From assembly GCF_003113495.2 (NCBI RefSeq), contig NZ_CP084506.1, positions 2,852,001-2,916,000 on the forward strand: a DNA stretch of 64,000 nt. Direction: 5' to 3'. The stretch comes from Edwardsiella tarda ATCC 15947 = NBRC 105688. GTDB lineage: Bacteria; Pseudomonadota; Gammaproteobacteria; Enterobacterales; Enterobacteriaceae. Below, one piece after another: positions 22,645 to 34,794 of this stretch (positions are counted from its first letter, which is position 1; every line of letters begins with the position of its first letter). Both the position numbers and the translations under genes were made by a program. Under the pieces are notes generated by a model, which was given only the letters and a program-made list of their open reading frames with translations, ran no database searches and was not told the DNA's origin.

Positions 22645-23901
22645 TTAAAACTCTTTTCTCAACCAGCCATTGATTTTCTTAAACCAATTGCCAACTGAGG
22701 CACGCTTTTCGACTTCGGCCTCACCGCTCAGGTGAGACTCTTTGCCGTAATGTAACAACCCAACCGCCGTAGAGTAGTACGGCGCCTGAGCGTAATCCGT
22801 CAGGCCGGTGATGTTCAATGGCTGTCCGATACGCACCTGGGTATGGAAGACACGCTGAGCACATTCGGCTAACCCTTCGATCTGTGCAGCACCGCCCGTC
22901 AGCACAATTCCCGCCGCTAAGTGGTGCTTCACGCCCTGTTGACGTAACTGCTCCTGCAACTGCAATAGCTCATCGTTTACCAGGTTTAGCAGCTCGGCAT
23001 AACGCGGCTCGATCACCTCGGCTAGCGTCTGACGCTGTAAGCTCCGTGGCGGACGTCCTCCCACGCTCGGAACTTCGACGTTTTCATCTTTACTTACCAG
23101 CGAGCCGAGGGCGCAGCCATAACGCACCTTGATCGCCTCGGCATCCGTCGGGGGAGTACCGAAGGCATAGGCGATGTCACTGGTCACCACGTTACCCGCG
23201 TAAGGGATCACCTTGGTATGGCGTAGGGCACCACCGGTATAGACCGCCATATCCATGGTGCCACCACCGATATCGACCACGCAGACGCCGAGCTCACGCT
23301 CATCTTCGGTCAAGACCGCATAGCTGGAGGCCAGGCCGGCAAAAATCAACTGATCGACCTTTAACCCACAGCGCTCTACCGCCTTAACAATATTTTTCGC
23401 CATATCATTATGACAGGTAATCAGGTGGACCTTGGCCTGCATGCGCACACCGGACAGCCCCACCGGGTTTTTAATCCCTTCCTGATAATCAATGGCATAT
23501 TCCTGAGGAATCACATGTAAAACGCGGTGTTCATCGCGAACACGTACCGATTTTGCGGTATGAACCACGTTTTCCACATCTTCCTGAGTCACCTCTTCCT
23601 CCGAGATCGGCACCATACCGATCTCGTTCTGGCAACTGATATGCTTACCGGAAAGCGCCAGATAGACCGACGAGATCTGGCAATCGGCCATCAGCTCGGC
23701 CTGATCGATGGTACGCTGTACGCATTTTACCACCGACTCCAAATCGTTAACGCCGCCCTTATCCATGCCGCGCGACGGGCAACTGCCCACGCCGATAATA
23801 TTGACCATGCCATCGGGCAGAACCTCCCCTACCAGCGCAGCGACTTTTGCCGTACCGATCTCCAGCCCAACTACCAGTTTTCTGTCCGTCGACTTGATCA
23901 T
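22645..23901 (-). CDS. ftsA: Cell division protein FtsA
   Basis: Actin-like protein that tethers FtsZ to the inner membrane. At 418 aa (E. coli 420) it starts [20 protein letters not shown], with ATPase motifs such as [17 protein letters not shown] near 205 and [12 protein letters not shown] near 335. The C-terminal amphipathic helix [14 protein letters not shown] is the membrane target. It overlaps the ftsQ stop by 4 bases. Confidence 0.98.
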   Translation of the reverse strand: MIKSTDRKLVVGLEIGTAKVAALVGEVLPDGMVNIIGVGSCPSRGMDKGGVNDLESVVKCVQRTIDQAELMADCQISSVYLALSGKHISCQNEIGMVPISEEEVTQEDVENVVHTAKSVRVRDEHRVLHVIPQEYAIDYQEGIKNPVGLSGVRMQAKVHLITCHNDMAKNIVKAVERCGLKVDQLIFAGLASSYAVLTEDERELGVCVVDIGGGTMDMAVYTGGALRHTKVIPYAGNVVTSDIAYAFGTPPTDAEAIKVRYGCALGSLVSKDENVEVPSVGGRPPRSLQRQTLAEVIEPRYAELLNLVNDELLQLQEQLRQQGVKHHLAAGIVLTGGAAQIEGLAECAQRVFHTQVRIGQPLNITGLTDYAQAPYYSTAVGLLHYGKESHLSGEAEVEKRASVGNWFKKINGWLRKEF

Positions 23902-24761
23902 TGTTGTTTAGCCTGTGCCTGATTCTGTTGCTGATTCTGTTGCTGATTTGCAGCGGACGGCGGCGTATCGCTGTACGCCGGCGCCCAGCCTACCGCAGCG
24001 CCACTGTCATAACGCAGATCCACATAACTGATACGCTGATGCGTAGCCTCGGCCTGCTGCTGCAATGCCGGATAGAGCTCCTCGAAGCGGGCCAAGCGCC
24101 CGGTGACATCTTCGCGTCCCAACTCCAAGCGGATGTCGTCGGCCAACCCCAGTTGCCAGGAGTGACGGGCACTCATCGCCACCATCTTCAGCGTAAAGTT
24201 ATCTTTCGCCAGCGTCTTGCTCATCGCGCGATAACCATCCAGGACATCCATTTCACTGCCCTCCGGTCCGTACAGTAACGGCAATGGCTGTTTGCCGGTT
24301 CTATCGGCCGGAACGCTGAACGACTTGCCATCGCTATCCACTAACCGCAAGTCATTCCAACGCGCCACAGGGACATACTCCACCACGTGGATCTTCAGCT
24401 CATTCGGCCATTGCTTACGCACGCTAGCCTGCTTGATCCACGGTAACCGCTCAATCTGCTGCTGGATCACGTCCACATTCTGGGTCATGAAGGTCCCCGG
24501 TGGGCCCAGAGCCAGAATGGCCTGGCGAATATCATCGTTACGCGTGAAGTGACGCTCTCCCGTCACCACGAGCTTGGACATCGGCATCCGACTGGCGTCT
24601 TTCATCCAGTTGACCACCATCCATCCCCCCGAGGCGATCGCCGCCAATACCAACAGCAGAAACACCATCCCAGCCAGACGCATCCCGTTGCTACGCCGCA
24701 GAGTATTGCGGCTACGGGGCGAGCCGCTCGGCTCACGCGAATTCAGGGCTGCCTGAGACAT
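23898..24761 (-). CDS. ftsQ: Cell division protein FtsQ
   Basis: Bitopic divisome protein linking the early and late division proteins. At 287 aa (E. coli 276) it has a cytoplasmic N-tail, a transmembrane helix at about 28-48 ([20 protein letters not shown]) and a POTRA domain starting [20 protein letters not shown]. The C-terminus ends in a low-complexity Gln/Asn/Ala tail ([16 protein letters not shown]), which accounts for the extra length. Confidence 0.97.
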   Translation of the reverse strand: MSQAALNSREPSGSPRSRNTLRRSNGMRLAGMVFLLLVLAAIASGGWMVVNWMKDASRMPMSKLVVTGERHFTRNDDIRQAILALGPPGTFMTQNVDVIQQQIERLPWIKQASVRKQWPNELKIHVVEYVPVARWNDLRLVDSDGKSFSVPADRTGKQPLPLLYGPEGSEMDVLDGYRAMSKTLAKDNFTLKMVAMSARHSWQLGLADDIRLELGREDVTGRLARFEELYPALQQQAEATHQRISYVDLRYDSGAAVGWAPAYSDTPPSAANQQQNQQQNQAQAKQQ

Positions 24762-24762
24762 A

Positions 24763-25686
24763 TCAATCCGCTAACTCCAAAATGCGTACCACCAACTGCG
24801 AGAAACTCATGCCAGCTTGGCGTGCGGCCATCGGCACCAGACTGTGACTGGTCATACCCGGCGCCGTGTTAACCTCCAGCAGACAGAAGCGGCCAGACTC
24901 ATCCTGCATCACATCCACCCGGCCCCAACCGCTACACCCTAACGCCTGGTAGGCCCGCTTCACCAACGTCGCCAATGACTGCTCCTGCTCGGCACTCAAG
25001 CCGCTGGGGCAGAAGTATTCGGTCTTATCCGACAGGTACTTGGCCTCATAATCATAGAATTCCCCCGCCGCTTTGATACGGATCGACGGTAAAATTTCAT
25101 CGCCGATAAACGCCACGGTATATTCCGGCCCCACCAGACACTTCTCGATCAGGATCTCGTCGTCGTGACGCAACGCCTCGACCAACGCCGGATCGAACTC
25201 GCACGGCTCGTTAACCTTACTCATCCCGACGCTGGAGCCTTCACGGCTGGGCTTGACGATCAACGGCAGCCCGAGATCGTTAATCTCACGCAGCGTATCC
25301 ATGGTCAGCCCCTCATCGAACTGCTCGCGACTGATCGCCACATAGGGGGCGACCGGTAATCCCGCCGCCTGCCACACCTGTTTAGAGCGTAGCTTATCCA
25401 TGGTTAATGCCGAGGCCATCACGCCGCTGCCGGTGTAGGGGAGTTGCAAAAACTCCAACACGCCTTGCAGGGTACCATCCTCACCGCCACGTCCGTGCAA
25501 CGCGATAAAGACGCGCGTAAAACCGGCGTCACGCAATTGTGTTGCAGGGAAGGCCCGCGTATCAACCGGATAAGCATCGATCCCGGCCTGTTTCAGACCA
25601 TTCACTACTGCCTGGCCCGATTCGAGCGAGACTTCGCGCTCCGCCGAGGTACCGCCCAGCAATACCGCTACTTTTTCCGCCATCAT
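24763..25686 (-). CDS. ddlB: D-alanine--D-alanine ligase B
   Basis: ATP-grasp enzyme making the D-Ala-D-Ala dipeptide for peptidoglycan. At 307 aa it matches DdlB (306). It has [19 protein letters not shown] at the N-terminus, [14 protein letters not shown] in the ATP-grasp region and the C-terminal [20 protein letters not shown] segment with the metal-binding Glu and Asn. It lies 1 base from ftsQ and 3 bases from murC. Confidence 0.97.
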   Translation of the reverse strand: MMAEKVAVLLGGTSAEREVSLESGQAVVNGLKQAGIDAYPVDTRAFPATQLRDAGFTRVFIALHGRGGEDGTLQGVLEFLQLPYTGSGVMASALTMDKLRSKQVWQAAGLPVAPYVAISREQFDEGLTMDTLREINDLGLPLIVKPSREGSSVGMSKVNEPCEFDPALVEALRHDDEILIEKCLVGPEYTVAFIGDEILPSIRIKAAGEFYDYEAKYLSDKTEYFCPSGLSAEQEQSLATLVKRAYQALGCSGWGRVDVMQDESGRFCLLEVNTAPGMTSHSLVPMAARQAGMSFSQLVVRILELAD

Positions 25687-25689
25687 CGC

Positions 25690-27165
25690 TTACTCCGTTG
25701 TCGAGGACGGTTGCAGGCGGCGCTCCGCCAACACACGCGCCACGCGGCCAATATTGCCGGCGCCCTGGGTCAGGATCAGATCGCCGTCTTGTAGGAACTG
25801 AGCCAGTACCTGTGCCAGGGTTGCCGGCTCCGAAACCAGCACCGGATCCAACTTGCCACGCCCACGAATAGTCCGGCACAGCGAGCGGCTATCCGCCCCC
25901 GGAATAGGGCTCTCTCCCGCGGGGTAGACATCCAGCATCAGCAACACATCCACCTGCGACAGCACGTTAGCGAAGTCATCGTACAGATCGCGAGTACGGG
26001 TGAAGCGGTGCGGCTGGAAGACCATCACTAAGCGACGATCCGGCCAACCGGCACGCGCGGCCTTAATCGTCGCATCCACTTCGGTCGGATGGTGGCCATA
26101 ATCATCCACCAACATCACCTGTCCCGGTTGGTTGTTCACATGCTGTAGACTAAACTCGCCCAGGAAATCGAAACGGCGTCCCGTTCCCTGGAAACCACTC
26201 AGCGCGCGCAGGATCGCCTCATCATCGATCCCCTCCTCCATCGCCACGGCGGCGGCGGCGGCGGCGTTCAGCGCATTATGGCGCCCCGGCGCATTCAGGG
26301 TCACCGCCAAGCGTGGACGATCCTGGCGGCAGAGGAAGAAGCCCCCCTGCGCCCCGCTCTGACGGTACTCTTCGATGCGCACATCCGCATCCTCGCTGAA
26401 ACCATAGGTCGTCACGTGACGCCCGACGCGCGGCAACAGCTCACGGATCACCGGATCATCGATACACAACACCGCCCGACCATAGAAGGGCAGGTTGTGC
26501 AGAAAATTGATAAAGGTCTGTTTCAGGTTCTCGAAGTCGCCATGATAGGTATCCATATGGTCGGCTTCGATGTTGGTGACGATCGCCACCATCGGTTGCA
26601 GATGGAGGAAAGAGGCATCGCTCTCATCAGCCTCCGCGATCAGATAACGGCTAGAGCCGAGACGCGCGTGCGTCCCCGCCGCTTTCACCAATCCACCGTT
26701 GACGAAAGTCGGATCCAGCCCCGCCTCGGCATAGATGCTGGCGACCATCGCCGTTGTCGTCGTCTTACCATGCGTACCGGCGATAGCGATACCATGGCGG
26801 AAACGCATCAGCTCCGCCAGCATCTCGGCGCGACGGATCACCGGGATACGCGCCTCGCGGGCGGCGATAATTTCCGGATTATCGGCCGCGATAGCGGTGG
26901 AGACCACTACCACGCTGGCGTCGCGCACATTCTCAGGGCGATGATTAAAATAGATCTGCGCGCCCAACTCACTCAGTTGCTGCGTCACCGCGTTAGGGGC
27001 CAGATCGGAACCGCTGATTTGATACCCTTCGTTCGCCAGCACCTCTGCAATCCCACCCATACCGGCGCCGCCGATACCGACAAAGTGAATGTGGCGGACG
27101 CGGCCCATCTCGGGCACCATGGTACGCAGTTTGGCAAGCTGTTGAGTATTCACTGTCTTATTCAC
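25690..27165 (-). CDS. murC: UDP-N-acetylmuramate--L-alanine ligase
   Basis: Cytoplasmic Mur ligase adding L-Ala to UDP-MurNAc. The nucleotide motif [11 protein letters not shown] lies near residue 123, after the N-terminal [19 protein letters not shown] chose the GTG at 27165, which has an ACGGAT Shine-Dalgarno-like stretch and gives 491 aa, the E. coli length. A GTG at 27153 ([11 protein letters not shown]) aligns even more exactly with the E. coli Met1 and is an alternative. Confidence 0.96.
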   Translation of the reverse strand: MNKTVNTQQLAKLRTMVPEMGRVRHIHFVGIGGAGMGGIAEVLANEGYQISGSDLAPNAVTQQLSELGAQIYFNHRPENVRDASVVVVSTAIAADNPEIIAAREARIPVIRRAEMLAELMRFRHGIAIAGTHGKTTTTAMVASIYAEAGLDPTFVNGGLVKAAGTHARLGSSRYLIAEADESDASFLHLQPMVAIVTNIEADHMDTYHGDFENLKQTFINFLHNLPFYGRAVLCIDDPVIRELLPRVGRHVTTYGFSEDADVRIEEYRQSGAQGGFFLCRQDRPRLAVTLNAPGRHNALNAAAAAAVAMEEGIDDEAILRALSGFQGTGRRFDFLGEFSLQHVNNQPGQVMLVDDYGHHPTEVDATIKAARAGWPDRRLVMVFQPHRFTRTRDLYDDFANVLSQVDVLLMLDVYPAGESPIPGADSRSLCRTIRGRGKLDPVLVSEPATLAQVLAQFLQDGDLILTQGAGNIGRVARVLAERRLQPSSTTE

Positions 27166-27219
27166 TGTAATCCGTTTTAACTTTAATCCGAGCCGGCTCA
27201 CCGTCCCGGTTGCGATTAA

Positions 27220-28299
27220 CTAACGCGCCACGTCACAGATCACCTGAGCGACACGTTGGGTCGCATCGGTGATGGCGGCTGCCCGGGCCTTCTCGGCCAT
27301 CAGCAGCAAGGTGGGGCGATCCCAACCCGCTAACGTCTCCACCACCGTCTCGACGTTGAAATCGGGTTGCTCAATAATGCTAGCCGCACCGGCGCGCGCC
27401 AACGAGGCGGCATTCCAGTACTGCTGACGATCTTTATGCATAAAGGGGACGAACAATGCCGGCAAGCCTGCGGCAGCGATCTCGCTCACCGTCAGCGCAC
27501 CGGAACGACATACCACGACGTCGGCCCAGGCATACGCGGCCGCCATATCATCGATAAACTCGCTGACCCGATGTTCATGCAGGCCTAAACGCTGATACTC
27601 CGCCTCGACCTCTTGTTGGGCTCCCTTGCCCGTCTGATGCCATAGGGTGACACGATCGCCCAGACGCGCCGCCACCGGAGGCAGGGTCTGATTCAGGATA
27701 CGCGCCCCCTGGCTACCGCCGACCACCAACACGCGGATCGGCCCACTACGTCCAGCCAGGCGCTGAGCAGGGGCGGGCAAGGCCAACACCGCCTCACGCA
27801 CCGGATTCCCCACCACCGGCGCATCGGGGAAGGCGCCGGGAAATGCCTGCAACACACGCTTAGCGATCTTTGCTAGCCAGCGGTTGGTCAAACCAGCAAT
27901 GCCATTCTGTTCATGCAGCACCACAGGGATGCCACACAACCAGGCGGCTAATCCCCCCGGCCCGGAAACGTAGCCCCCCATCCCTAAGACCGCATCGGGG
28001 CGATACGCCCGCATGATACGGCGCGCCTGCAATACCGCGCGCAGGATACGAAACGGCGCACCGAGCAGGGCCTTAATCCCCTTGCCCCGCAGGCCGGAGA
28101 TACGAATAAAATCGATCTCGATGCCGTGCTGCGGAACTAACTGTGCCTCCATGCGATCTGCGGTACCTAACCAGCGGATCTGCCATCCTTGAGCCTGCAA
28201 ATAGTGCGCCACGGCCAAACCGGGAAAGACATGCCCCCCGGTTCCTCCCGCCATGACCATCAGGCGTTTTGCTCCTTGATGATTCGCCGCACCGCTCAT
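27220..28299 (-). CDS. murG: UDP-GlcNAc:undecaprenyl-PP-MurNAc-pentapeptide transferase
   Basis: Peripheral inner-membrane glycosyltransferase that converts lipid I to lipid II. At 359 aa (E. coli 355) it has the G-loop [14 protein letters not shown] near 18-31, a second loop [13 protein letters not shown] near 192, and the C-terminal [15 protein letters not shown] sugar-nucleotide site. It overlaps ftsW by 4 bases. Confidence 0.98.
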   Translation of the reverse strand: MSGAANHQGAKRLMVMAGGTGGHVFPGLAVAHYLQAQGWQIRWLGTADRMEAQLVPQHGIEIDFIRISGLRGKGIKALLGAPFRILRAVLQARRIMRAYRPDAVLGMGGYVSGPGGLAAWLCGIPVVLHEQNGIAGLTNRWLAKIAKRVLQAFPGAFPDAPVVGNPVREAVLALPAPAQRLAGRSGPIRVLVVGGSQGARILNQTLPPVAARLGDRVTLWHQTGKGAQQEVEAEYQRLGLHEHRVSEFIDDMAAAYAWADVVVCRSGALTVSEIAAAGLPALFVPFMHKDRQQYWNAASLARAGAASIIEQPDFNVETVVETLAGWDRPTLLLMAEKARAAAITDATQRVAQVICDVAR

Positions 28300-29540
28300 C
28301 GTGACCCCTTAACGACCGCCTGGGCATTCGCCAGACGGGTCTCATAATCAATACGTAACAAAAATACCAGCGCCGTCGACATGATTATCAGGCTGGAACC
28401 GCCATAGCTGATCAGCGGCAACGTCAACCCTTTGGTCGGCAACATTCCCGCCGCCGCCCCAACGTTAACCAGCGCCTGAAAGCTGAACCAGATCCCGATG
28501 GCGCACGCCAAAAAACCGGAGAAACGCTGGTCGGCCTCTAACGCACGGCGTCCGATAGACATCGCACGAAAAGCGACGAAGAATACCATTAACAGGGTAA
28601 GAACCACACCGAAATAGCCAAGCTCTTCACCGAGAATGGAGAAAATAAAGTCGGTGTGCGCCTCAGGCAAATACTCCAATTTCTGCACCGAGTTACCCAG
28701 TCCCTGCCCCCAAAACTCACCACGGCCAAAGGCCATCAATGACTGAGTCAGCTGGTAACCACTGCCGAAGGGATCGGCCCAGGGATTCCAGAACGAGGTG
28801 ACACGCCGCATACGGTAAGGCTCGGCGATAATCAGCAGGATCACCGCAAAGATCCCCGATCCGATGATCGCCAAGAATTGCCACAGCTTAGCACCGGCGA
28901 GGAATAGCAACCCCAGCGTGGTGACGAACAGAACCACCACCGTGCCGAGATCCGGCTGCGCCAGCAGTAGCACCGCCAACACCACCATGACGCCCATCGG
29001 CTTACAGAAGCCCCAAAAATTGTTGCGGACCTCCTCGACCTTACGCACCAAATAACTGGCGAGGTAACAGAACAGCGATAGCTTGGAGAACTCCGCCGGC
29101 TGAATACGTAACGGCCCCAACGCAATCCAACGCGAGGCACCGTTAACCGAGCTACCAACGACCAAGACCACTAGCAACATCACCAGCGATAACAGCAACA
29201 TGGCATTGCTCCAACGCTGCCAAAATGCCATCGGCACCCGCAGCGTCACCATGGCAAGACCAAAGGCCAAGGTCAGGTAAATCGCATCACGCTTGGCGAA
29301 CAGAAACGGATCGTCGGCCAAACGTTGGCCGATAGGCATCGAGGCCGAGGTCACCATGATGAAGCCCATCGCCGCTAAGCCAAAGGTTAGCCAGAGTAAC
29401 GTGCGATCGTACAACACCGCTCCGGTGTTATCCGATTCTCTAACGCCCATCACCCAGTCATGCAGGCGTGCTATCCCGCCGAGCAACGGCAGAGAAAGAC
29501 GCGGCAGGCGCGGACGAGGTAGCGCGAGACGCAGACGCAT
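28296..29540 (-). CDS. ftsW: Septal peptidoglycan polymerase FtsW
   Basis: SEDS-family glycosyltransferase that polymerises septal glycan with FtsI. At 414 aa it equals E. coli FtsW and has about ten membrane segments. The conserved SEDS stretch [18 protein letters not shown] and the C-terminal [20 protein letters not shown] are present. An Arg/Pro-rich N-terminus ([19 protein letters not shown]) precedes the first helix. It shares one base with the murD stop. Confidence 0.98.
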   Translation of the reverse strand: MRLRLALPRPRLPRLSLPLLGGIARLHDWVMGVRESDNTGAVLYDRTLLWLTFGLAAMGFIMVTSASMPIGQRLADDPFLFAKRDAIYLTLAFGLAMVTLRVPMAFWQRWSNAMLLLSLVMLLVVLVVGSSVNGASRWIALGPLRIQPAEFSKLSLFCYLASYLVRKVEEVRNNFWGFCKPMGVMVVLAVLLLAQPDLGTVVVLFVTTLGLLFLAGAKLWQFLAIIGSGIFAVILLIIAEPYRMRRVTSFWNPWADPFGSGYQLTQSLMAFGRGEFWGQGLGNSVQKLEYLPEAHTDFIFSILGEELGYFGVVLTLLMVFFVAFRAMSIGRRALEADQRFSGFLACAIGIWFSFQALVNVGAAAGMLPTKGLTLPLISYGGSSLIIMSTALVFLLRIDYETRLANAQAVVKGSR

Positions 29541-30856
29541 CAGCCAAACTCCCGTGCCAGACGGGCGAACTCATCGCCGCGCTGCTCAAAGTTTTTAAAC
29601 TGATCCAGGCTGGCACAAGCCGGTGACAACAACACCATATCGCCAGAGCGCAACTGTGGCGTGATGGCGCGCATCGCCTGCTCCATGGTTGTGAAACGCA
29701 AAGAGACCTCGGGGCGTAGCTGCATCAACGGGTCGGCATCGCGACCAAAACAGTACAGGCGAATACGCTCCCCTTGTAAATAGGGTAACAATGGCGTGAA
29801 ATCTGCCGCCTTACCATCGCCCCCCAGCAAGAGATGCAGCGTACCATTCAGGTGCAACCCCTTCAGCGCCGCCTCGGTACTCCCGACATTGGTCGCCTTA
29901 GAGTCGTTGATCCAACGCACCCCGTTATGATCAAGCACCAGTTGGAAACGGTGCGCCAACCCACGGAAGGTGGTCAGCGCCCTCAGACTTGAAGCGCGAG
30001 GCAGACCGACGGCATCCGCCAACGCCAACGCCGCCAGAGCATTGGTATAGTTATGCATCCCCGTGAGCTGCATCTCGCTGGTATTGAGGATCTTCTCCCC
30101 ACGCACCCGCAGCCAGATTTCACCCTGTTGACGATTGAGATGGTAGTCGCCCACATCGACACCGAAGCTGACACAACGCGCATCGGCGCCATGAATCGGC
30201 ATGGTCAACGCATCATCGGCATTGACCACACAAGCGCGGGCCTGCTCATAGATCCGCAGCTTGGCGGCACGGTATTGCTGCAACCCCAAGGGGTAGCGAT
30301 TCATATGATCTTCGCTGACATTCAGGATCGTGGCCGCCGCGGCCTTCAGGCTATGGGTCGTCTCCAACTGGAAACTGGACAGTTCCAGGACATAGAGGCG
30401 GCACTCTTGTTTCAGCAGGGTCAACGCCGGAACGCCGATATTGCCACCGACGCCGACCGGCCAACCGGCGGCGTGCGCCATCTCGCCGACCAGCGTCGTG
30501 ACAGTACTTTTACCGTTGGAACCGGTGATGGCGACGATCGGTGCCTGCGCCTCACGGCAAAACAGCTCGATATCACCGACGATCTCGATGCCGGCTTGCG
30601 CCGCCTGATCCAACGCCGGCGACGAGAGGGCGATCCCGGGACTGGCGACGATCAGATCGGCCTCCATCAACCAGGACTGCTCGATGCCGCCCAGATGACG
30701 CTCGACGCTCGCAGGCAGCTTGTCCAGCCCCGGCGGCGTCGGACGGGTATCGATCACTCGCGGCACGACGCCGCGCTCGATGAAGAAATCGACGCAAGAC
30801 AGGCCGGTCAACCCCAGCCCGATGATAACGACCTTCTTCCCCTGATAGTCAGCCAT
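29540..30856 (-). CDS. murD: UDP-N-acetylmuramoyl-L-alanine--D-glutamate ligase
   Basis: Mur ligase adding D-Glu. At 438 aa it equals E. coli MurD. The N-terminal UDP-binding segment [17 protein letters not shown], the P-loop [11 protein letters not shown] near 112 and the central SSFQLETT and HMNRY motifs are typical. It lies 1 base after mraY in the cluster. Confidence 0.98.
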   Translation of the reverse strand: MADYQGKKVVIIGLGLTGLSCVDFFIERGVVPRVIDTRPTPPGLDKLPASVERHLGGIEQSWLMEADLIVASPGIALSSPALDQAAQAGIEIVGDIELFCREAQAPIVAITGSNGKSTVTTLVGEMAHAAGWPVGVGGNIGVPALTLLKQECRLYVLELSSFQLETTHSLKAAAATILNVSEDHMNRYPLGLQQYRAAKLRIYEQARACVVNADDALTMPIHGADARCVSFGVDVGDYHLNRQQGEIWLRVRGEKILNTSEMQLTGMHNYTNALAALALADAVGLPRASSLRALTTFRGLAHRFQLVLDHNGVRWINDSKATNVGSTEAALKGLHLNGTLHLLLGGDGKAADFTPLLPYLQGERIRLYCFGRDADPLMQLRPEVSLRFTTMEQAMRAITPQLRSGDMVLLSPACASLDQFKNFEQRGDEFARLAREFG

Positions 30857-30857
30857 A

Positions 30858-31940
30858 TTAACGTACCTTCAAGGTTGCCAGTCCAATCAGCACTAGCATC
30901 AGCGAAATGATCCAGAAGCGCACGATCACACGTGGCTCCGGCCAGCCTTTCAGTTCATAGTGGTGATGGATCGGGGCCATCCGAAAAATACGTTGGCCAC
31001 GCAGTTTGAAACTGCCCACCTGCAGGATCACCGACAGGGTCTCCATCACAAACACCCCCCCCATGATCACCAACAGGAACTCCTGGCGCAGCAACACGGC
31101 GATGGTGCCCAATGCACCGCCCAACGCCAACGAACCGACGTCGCCCATAAACACCTGGGCCGGATAGGTATTGAACCAGAGGAACCCTAACCCGGCGCCG
31201 ACGATGGCGGTACAGACAATCACCAGTTCACCGGCGTAACGGATATAAGGGATGTGAAGGTAGGCAGCGAAATTAACGTTACCCGTAGCCCAGGCAACCA
31301 ACCCCATACCGGCGGCGACGAAGACTGTCGGCATAATCGCCAGACCATCCAGGCCATCAGTCAGGTTAACGGCGTTGCTGGTGCCGACGATGACGAAGTA
31401 GCTCAGCAGAATATACAACAGCCCCAACTGCGGCATGATGTCCTTGAAAAAGGGCACCACCAACTGGGTGGCTGGCGTATCTTTACCGATGCTGTACATG
31501 GTGAAGGCGACGACCAGAGCAATCACCGACTGCCAGAAATACTTCCAGCGCGCGATCAGCCCATCGGTATTCTTGCGCACCACCTTGCGATAGTCATCGA
31601 CAAAGCCAACCACCCCATAGCCGATAAGGACGAACAACACACACCAGACATAGGGGTTAGAGGGATAGGCCCACATCAACACCGAAATAGTAATCGAGGT
31701 CAGGATCATCAGGCCCCCCATGGTCGGGGTGCCACGCTTGCTAAAATGTGATTCTGGCCCATCGTTACGGACGACCTGCCCGATCTGCAGTTTTTGTAAC
31801 CAGGCGATCAGATGCGGTCCCATCCACAACGAAATAAACAACGCGGTCAGCAAGCTGACGATGGCACGAAACGTCAAATAGGAAAAGACGTTGAAGCCCG
31901 AGAAATATTTGACCAAGTGCTCGGCCAGCCAGACTAACAT
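30858..31940 (-). CDS. mraY: Phospho-N-acetylmuramoyl-pentapeptide transferase
   Basis: Ten-helix membrane enzyme transferring phospho-MurNAc-pentapeptide to undecaprenyl phosphate (lipid I). At 360 aa it equals the E. coli enzyme. Conserved motifs are the FVDDYRKV Asp pair near 114, [10 protein letters not shown] near 255, and the late [11 protein letters not shown] loop. It overlaps the end of murF by 7 bases. Confidence 0.98.
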   Translation of the reverse strand: MLVWLAEHLVKYFSGFNVFSYLTFRAIVSLLTALFISLWMGPHLIAWLQKLQIGQVVRNDGPESHFSKRGTPTMGGLMILTSITISVLMWAYPSNPYVWCVLFVLIGYGVVGFVDDYRKVVRKNTDGLIARWKYFWQSVIALVVAFTMYSIGKDTPATQLVVPFFKDIMPQLGLLYILLSYFVIVGTSNAVNLTDGLDGLAIMPTVFVAAGMGLVAWATGNVNFAAYLHIPYIRYAGELVIVCTAIVGAGLGFLWFNTYPAQVFMGDVGSLALGGALGTIAVLLRQEFLLVIMGGVFVMETLSVILQVGSFKLRGQRIFRMAPIHHHYELKGWPEPRVIVRFWIISLMLVLIGLATLKVR

Positions 31941-33310
31941 GATTGATTCTCCTGCATTTCCTGCACAGATACGCCTCGTACTACCTGCTCCATTGCGGCA
32001 CTACGTGAGCCTTTAACTAAAATGGTGATCGCCGCATGTTCGCATAACAGGTGTTTCAGGCGCTCAATCACTGCCCCCTTATCCATGTAATGTTCGCCAC
32101 AACCACTGGCCTCGCCGATCAGTCGGCTTAATCCGCCGACGCTCAGCACCTTATCGATCCCTGCCGCGCGGGCCGCCTCACCGACACGGCGGTGGCAGGC
32201 TTCGGCCTCTACGCCCAACTCGGCCATATCGCCGACGACCATCACCCGGTAGCCAGGCATGGCGCCCAAGACCTCGGCGGCAGCACTCATTGAGCCGACG
32301 TTGGCGTTATAGCTGTCGTCTAACAGCAATTGCTTCTCGCCCAAGCGGATCGGATACAATCGCCCCGGCACCGCGTGTAGCCCAGCCAAGCCTTGGCGCA
32401 CCTGCGTCAGCGAGGCACCGACCGACATGGTCAGTGCCGCCGCCGCCAACGCATTGGCGATGTTATGCCGCCCCGGCAACGGTAGCGTAACGGCGATCTC
32501 GCCGGTGGGGGTATGCAGAACAAAATGCGTTCCATCCACCTCGCTACGCACCTCGCTGGCATAGAAGTCGACACCGCTCCCCGCCTGCGGCGAGAACCGC
32601 CATACACGCTGCGTGGGCAAGGCCTGTTGCCAGTTGTCCCAATCGTTGCTGTCGGCATTGATGATCGCCGTTCCCTGCGCGGGCAATCCCGAGAAGATCT
32701 CCCCTTTCGCGCGCGCGACGCCGGCCAATGAACCGAACCCCTCCAGATGGGCGGCAGCCAAGTTATTAACCAACGCGCTATGTGGACGAGTCAGCGCCAC
32801 ACTGTAGGCGATCTCACCGACATGGTTAGCCCCCAGCTCGATCACCGCGAAGTCGTGCTGCGGTTCGAGGCGCAGGAGCGTCAATGGCACGCCGATATCA
32901 TTGTTTAGATTGCCGGCGGTATACAGCACATTGCCACACTGCGCCAAGATCGCCGCACTCATCTCCTTGACGGAGGTCTTGCCCGACGAGCCAGTCAATG
33001 CCACGACGCGCGCCGGCACTTGGCTACGCACCCAGGCGGCTAATTGCCCCAGCGCCAGACGCGTATCCGCCACCAGCAGTTGCGGCACGGCAAGCGGCAA
33101 GCGACGGCTTACCAGCAGCGCGGCAGCCCCCGCCTCACAGGCGCGAGCCGCAAAGTCATGGCCGTCGAAGCTCTCCCCCTGCAAGGCGATAAACAGGCAG
33201 CCTGGGGTCAACTTGCGCGTATCCGTCGTCACCGCCGCGAGCGGAGCATCATCCCCATATAACGTCGCGCCGATGGCATCGGCGAGGGTGCGTAATGTCG
33301 TCGCAATCAT
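31934..33310 (-). CDS. murF: UDP-MurNAc-tripeptide--D-alanyl-D-alanine ligase
   Basis: Mur ligase adding the D-Ala-D-Ala dipeptide made by DdlB. At 458 aa (E. coli 452) it has the P-loop [11 protein letters not shown] near 107, the [10 protein letters not shown] segment near 158 and [11 protein letters not shown] near 333. The start overlaps murE by 4 bases. Confidence 0.97.
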   Translation of the reverse strand: MIATTLRTLADAIGATLYGDDAPLAAVTTDTRKLTPGCLFIALQGESFDGHDFAARACEAGAAALLVSRRLPLAVPQLLVADTRLALGQLAAWVRSQVPARVVALTGSSGKTSVKEMSAAILAQCGNVLYTAGNLNNDIGVPLTLLRLEPQHDFAVIELGANHVGEIAYSVALTRPHSALVNNLAAAHLEGFGSLAGVARAKGEIFSGLPAQGTAIINADSNDWDNWQQALPTQRVWRFSPQAGSGVDFYASEVRSEVDGTHFVLHTPTGEIAVTLPLPGRHNIANALAAAALTMSVGASLTQVRQGLAGLHAVPGRLYPIRLGEKQLLLDDSYNANVGSMSAAAEVLGAMPGYRVMVVGDMAELGVEAEACHRRVGEAARAAGIDKVLSVGGLSRLIGEASGCGEHYMDKGAVIERLKHLLCEHAAITILVKGSRSAAMEQVVRGVSVQEMQENQSC

Positions 33311-34794
33311 GCTACCACCCCCAACAGGCGCGCTACCGTCACCCGATCGGAGTAATCCAGACGGCGGTTGCCGACCAGTTGGTAATCCTCATGCCCTTTA
33401 CCGGCCACCAGGATGACATCCTGCGGCGCGGCCTGCATGATGGCGGCGGTTACCGCCTCGGCACGCCCCGGGATAGCCTGCACCATCCCCGGATCCAGCA
33501 TACCGCTCAGAATATCGTTGATGATGGTGCGTGGCTCTTCGCTACGCGGGTTATCATCCGTCACCACGACACGATCGGCATACTGTTCGGCGATGGCGCC
33601 CATCAGCGGGCGTTTCCCCGTATCGCGATCGCCACCGCAACCAAACAGGCACCACAACTGCCCCTGGCAGTGCAGGCGTGCGGCCAGCAATGCCTTCTCC
33701 AAGGCGTCCGGGGTATGCGCATAATCGACCACCACCGTCGGTTTGCCTGCGGCCTGGAACACCTCCATGCGCCCGCAGACCGGTTGTAGCTGACCGGATA
33801 CGGCACTGAGCGCCTCAAGCGGGTAGCCGAGCGCCAACAGCGTCGCCAACGCCACCAGCAGGTTGCTAACGTTGAACTCCCCCATCAGGCGGCTGTGTAA
33901 GGTCGCACATCCCCAACTGGAGTCAATATCGATAGTGGCACCGCCGTCGTGGTAGTCCACGCGGCGCGCGGCCAGCCAGCGGCCCGGCCACGCTTGCGGC
34001 AACGCATCGGCCAGGGTAACCGCTACCGCATCGGGTAACTTCGCCAACCAACGCTGACCCACCTCATCATCGGCATTGATGATCTTCTCGCCGCTGTGAT
34101 GCGTCGAAAACAGACGCCATTTCGCCTGTTCGTACTGCGCCATATCGCCGTGGTAATCCAGATGATCGCGGCTCAGGTTCGTAAACACCGAGGCGACGAA
34201 TGGCAACGCCAATACTCGATTCTGTACCAAGCCGTGGGAGGAGACCTCCATCGCGACCAGCGTCGCCCCCTCATCGGCCAGGTTACGCAGCATATGTTGT
34301 ACGTCGACCGCAGAGCCGGTGGTATTTTCGCTGGGGTAAACCTGCCCCAAAAGACCGTTACCAACCGTTCCCATCACCGCGCCGCGCTCACCCAACAACT
34401 GCGCCCACTGCGCCAGGAGTTGAGTGGTGGTGGTTTTGCCGTTGGTCCCCGTGACGCCGATCAACTGCACGTCATCGCCCGGTTGTCCATAGAAACGCCC
34501 TGCCAACGCCGACAGACGCTCATTGAGGCGGCTAAGATAGACCACGGGAACACCGTGCTGCTCACGCACGCAGCCATCCTCGGCGACCCCATCGGCCTCA
34601 GCAATGATGGCGGCGACGCCCTGTGCAATGGCTTGCGGGATGAAGCGGCGCCCGTCTGCCGAATGGCCGACCACGGCCACAAACAGATCGCCGGCGGCCG
34701 CCACGCGGCTGTCCAATGTCATCTCCCGCAAAGCGCGCTCCGGGGCCTGTTGCACCCAAGGAGCCAAAAGCGCGCGTAAATTACGATCTGCCAC
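33307..34794 (-). CDS. murE: UDP-MurNAc-L-Ala-D-Glu--meso-diaminopimelate ligase
   Basis: Mur ligase adding the third stem residue. At 495 aa it equals E. coli MurE. The P-loop [11 protein letters not shown] lies near 116, and the motif DDNPRSEEP near 414 is the known signature of meso-diaminopimelate specificity. It overlaps the ftsI 3' end by 14 bases. Confidence 0.98.
   Translation of the reverse strand: MADRNLRALLAPWVQQAPERALREMTLDSRVAAAGDLFVAVVGHSADGRRFIPQAIAQGVAAIIAEADGVAEDGCVREQHGVPVVYLSRLNERLSALAGRFYGQPGDDVQLIGVTGTNGKTTTTQLLAQWAQLLGERGAVMGTVGNGLLGQVYPSENTTGSAVDVQHMLRNLADEGATLVAMEVSSHGLVQNRVLALPFVASVFTNLSRDHLDYHGDMAQYEQAKWRLFSTHHSGEKIINADDEVGQRWLAKLPDAVAVTLADALPQAWPGRWLAARRVDYHDGGATIDIDSSWGCATLHSRLMGEFNVSNLLVALATLLALGYPLEALSAVSGQLQPVCGRMEVFQAAGKPTVVVDYAHTPDALEKALLAARLHCQGQLWCLFGCGGDRDTGKRPLMGAIAEQYADRVVVTDDNPRSEEPRTIINDILSGMLDPGMVQAIPGRAEAVTAAIMQAAPQDVILVAGKGHEDYQLVGNRRLDYSDRVTVARLLGVVA

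Noticed and set aside
26278..27180. A 300-codon open frame antisense to murC
   Set aside because: His/Arg/Asp-rich composition typical of a shadow frame in GC-rich DNA; no RBS or family match.
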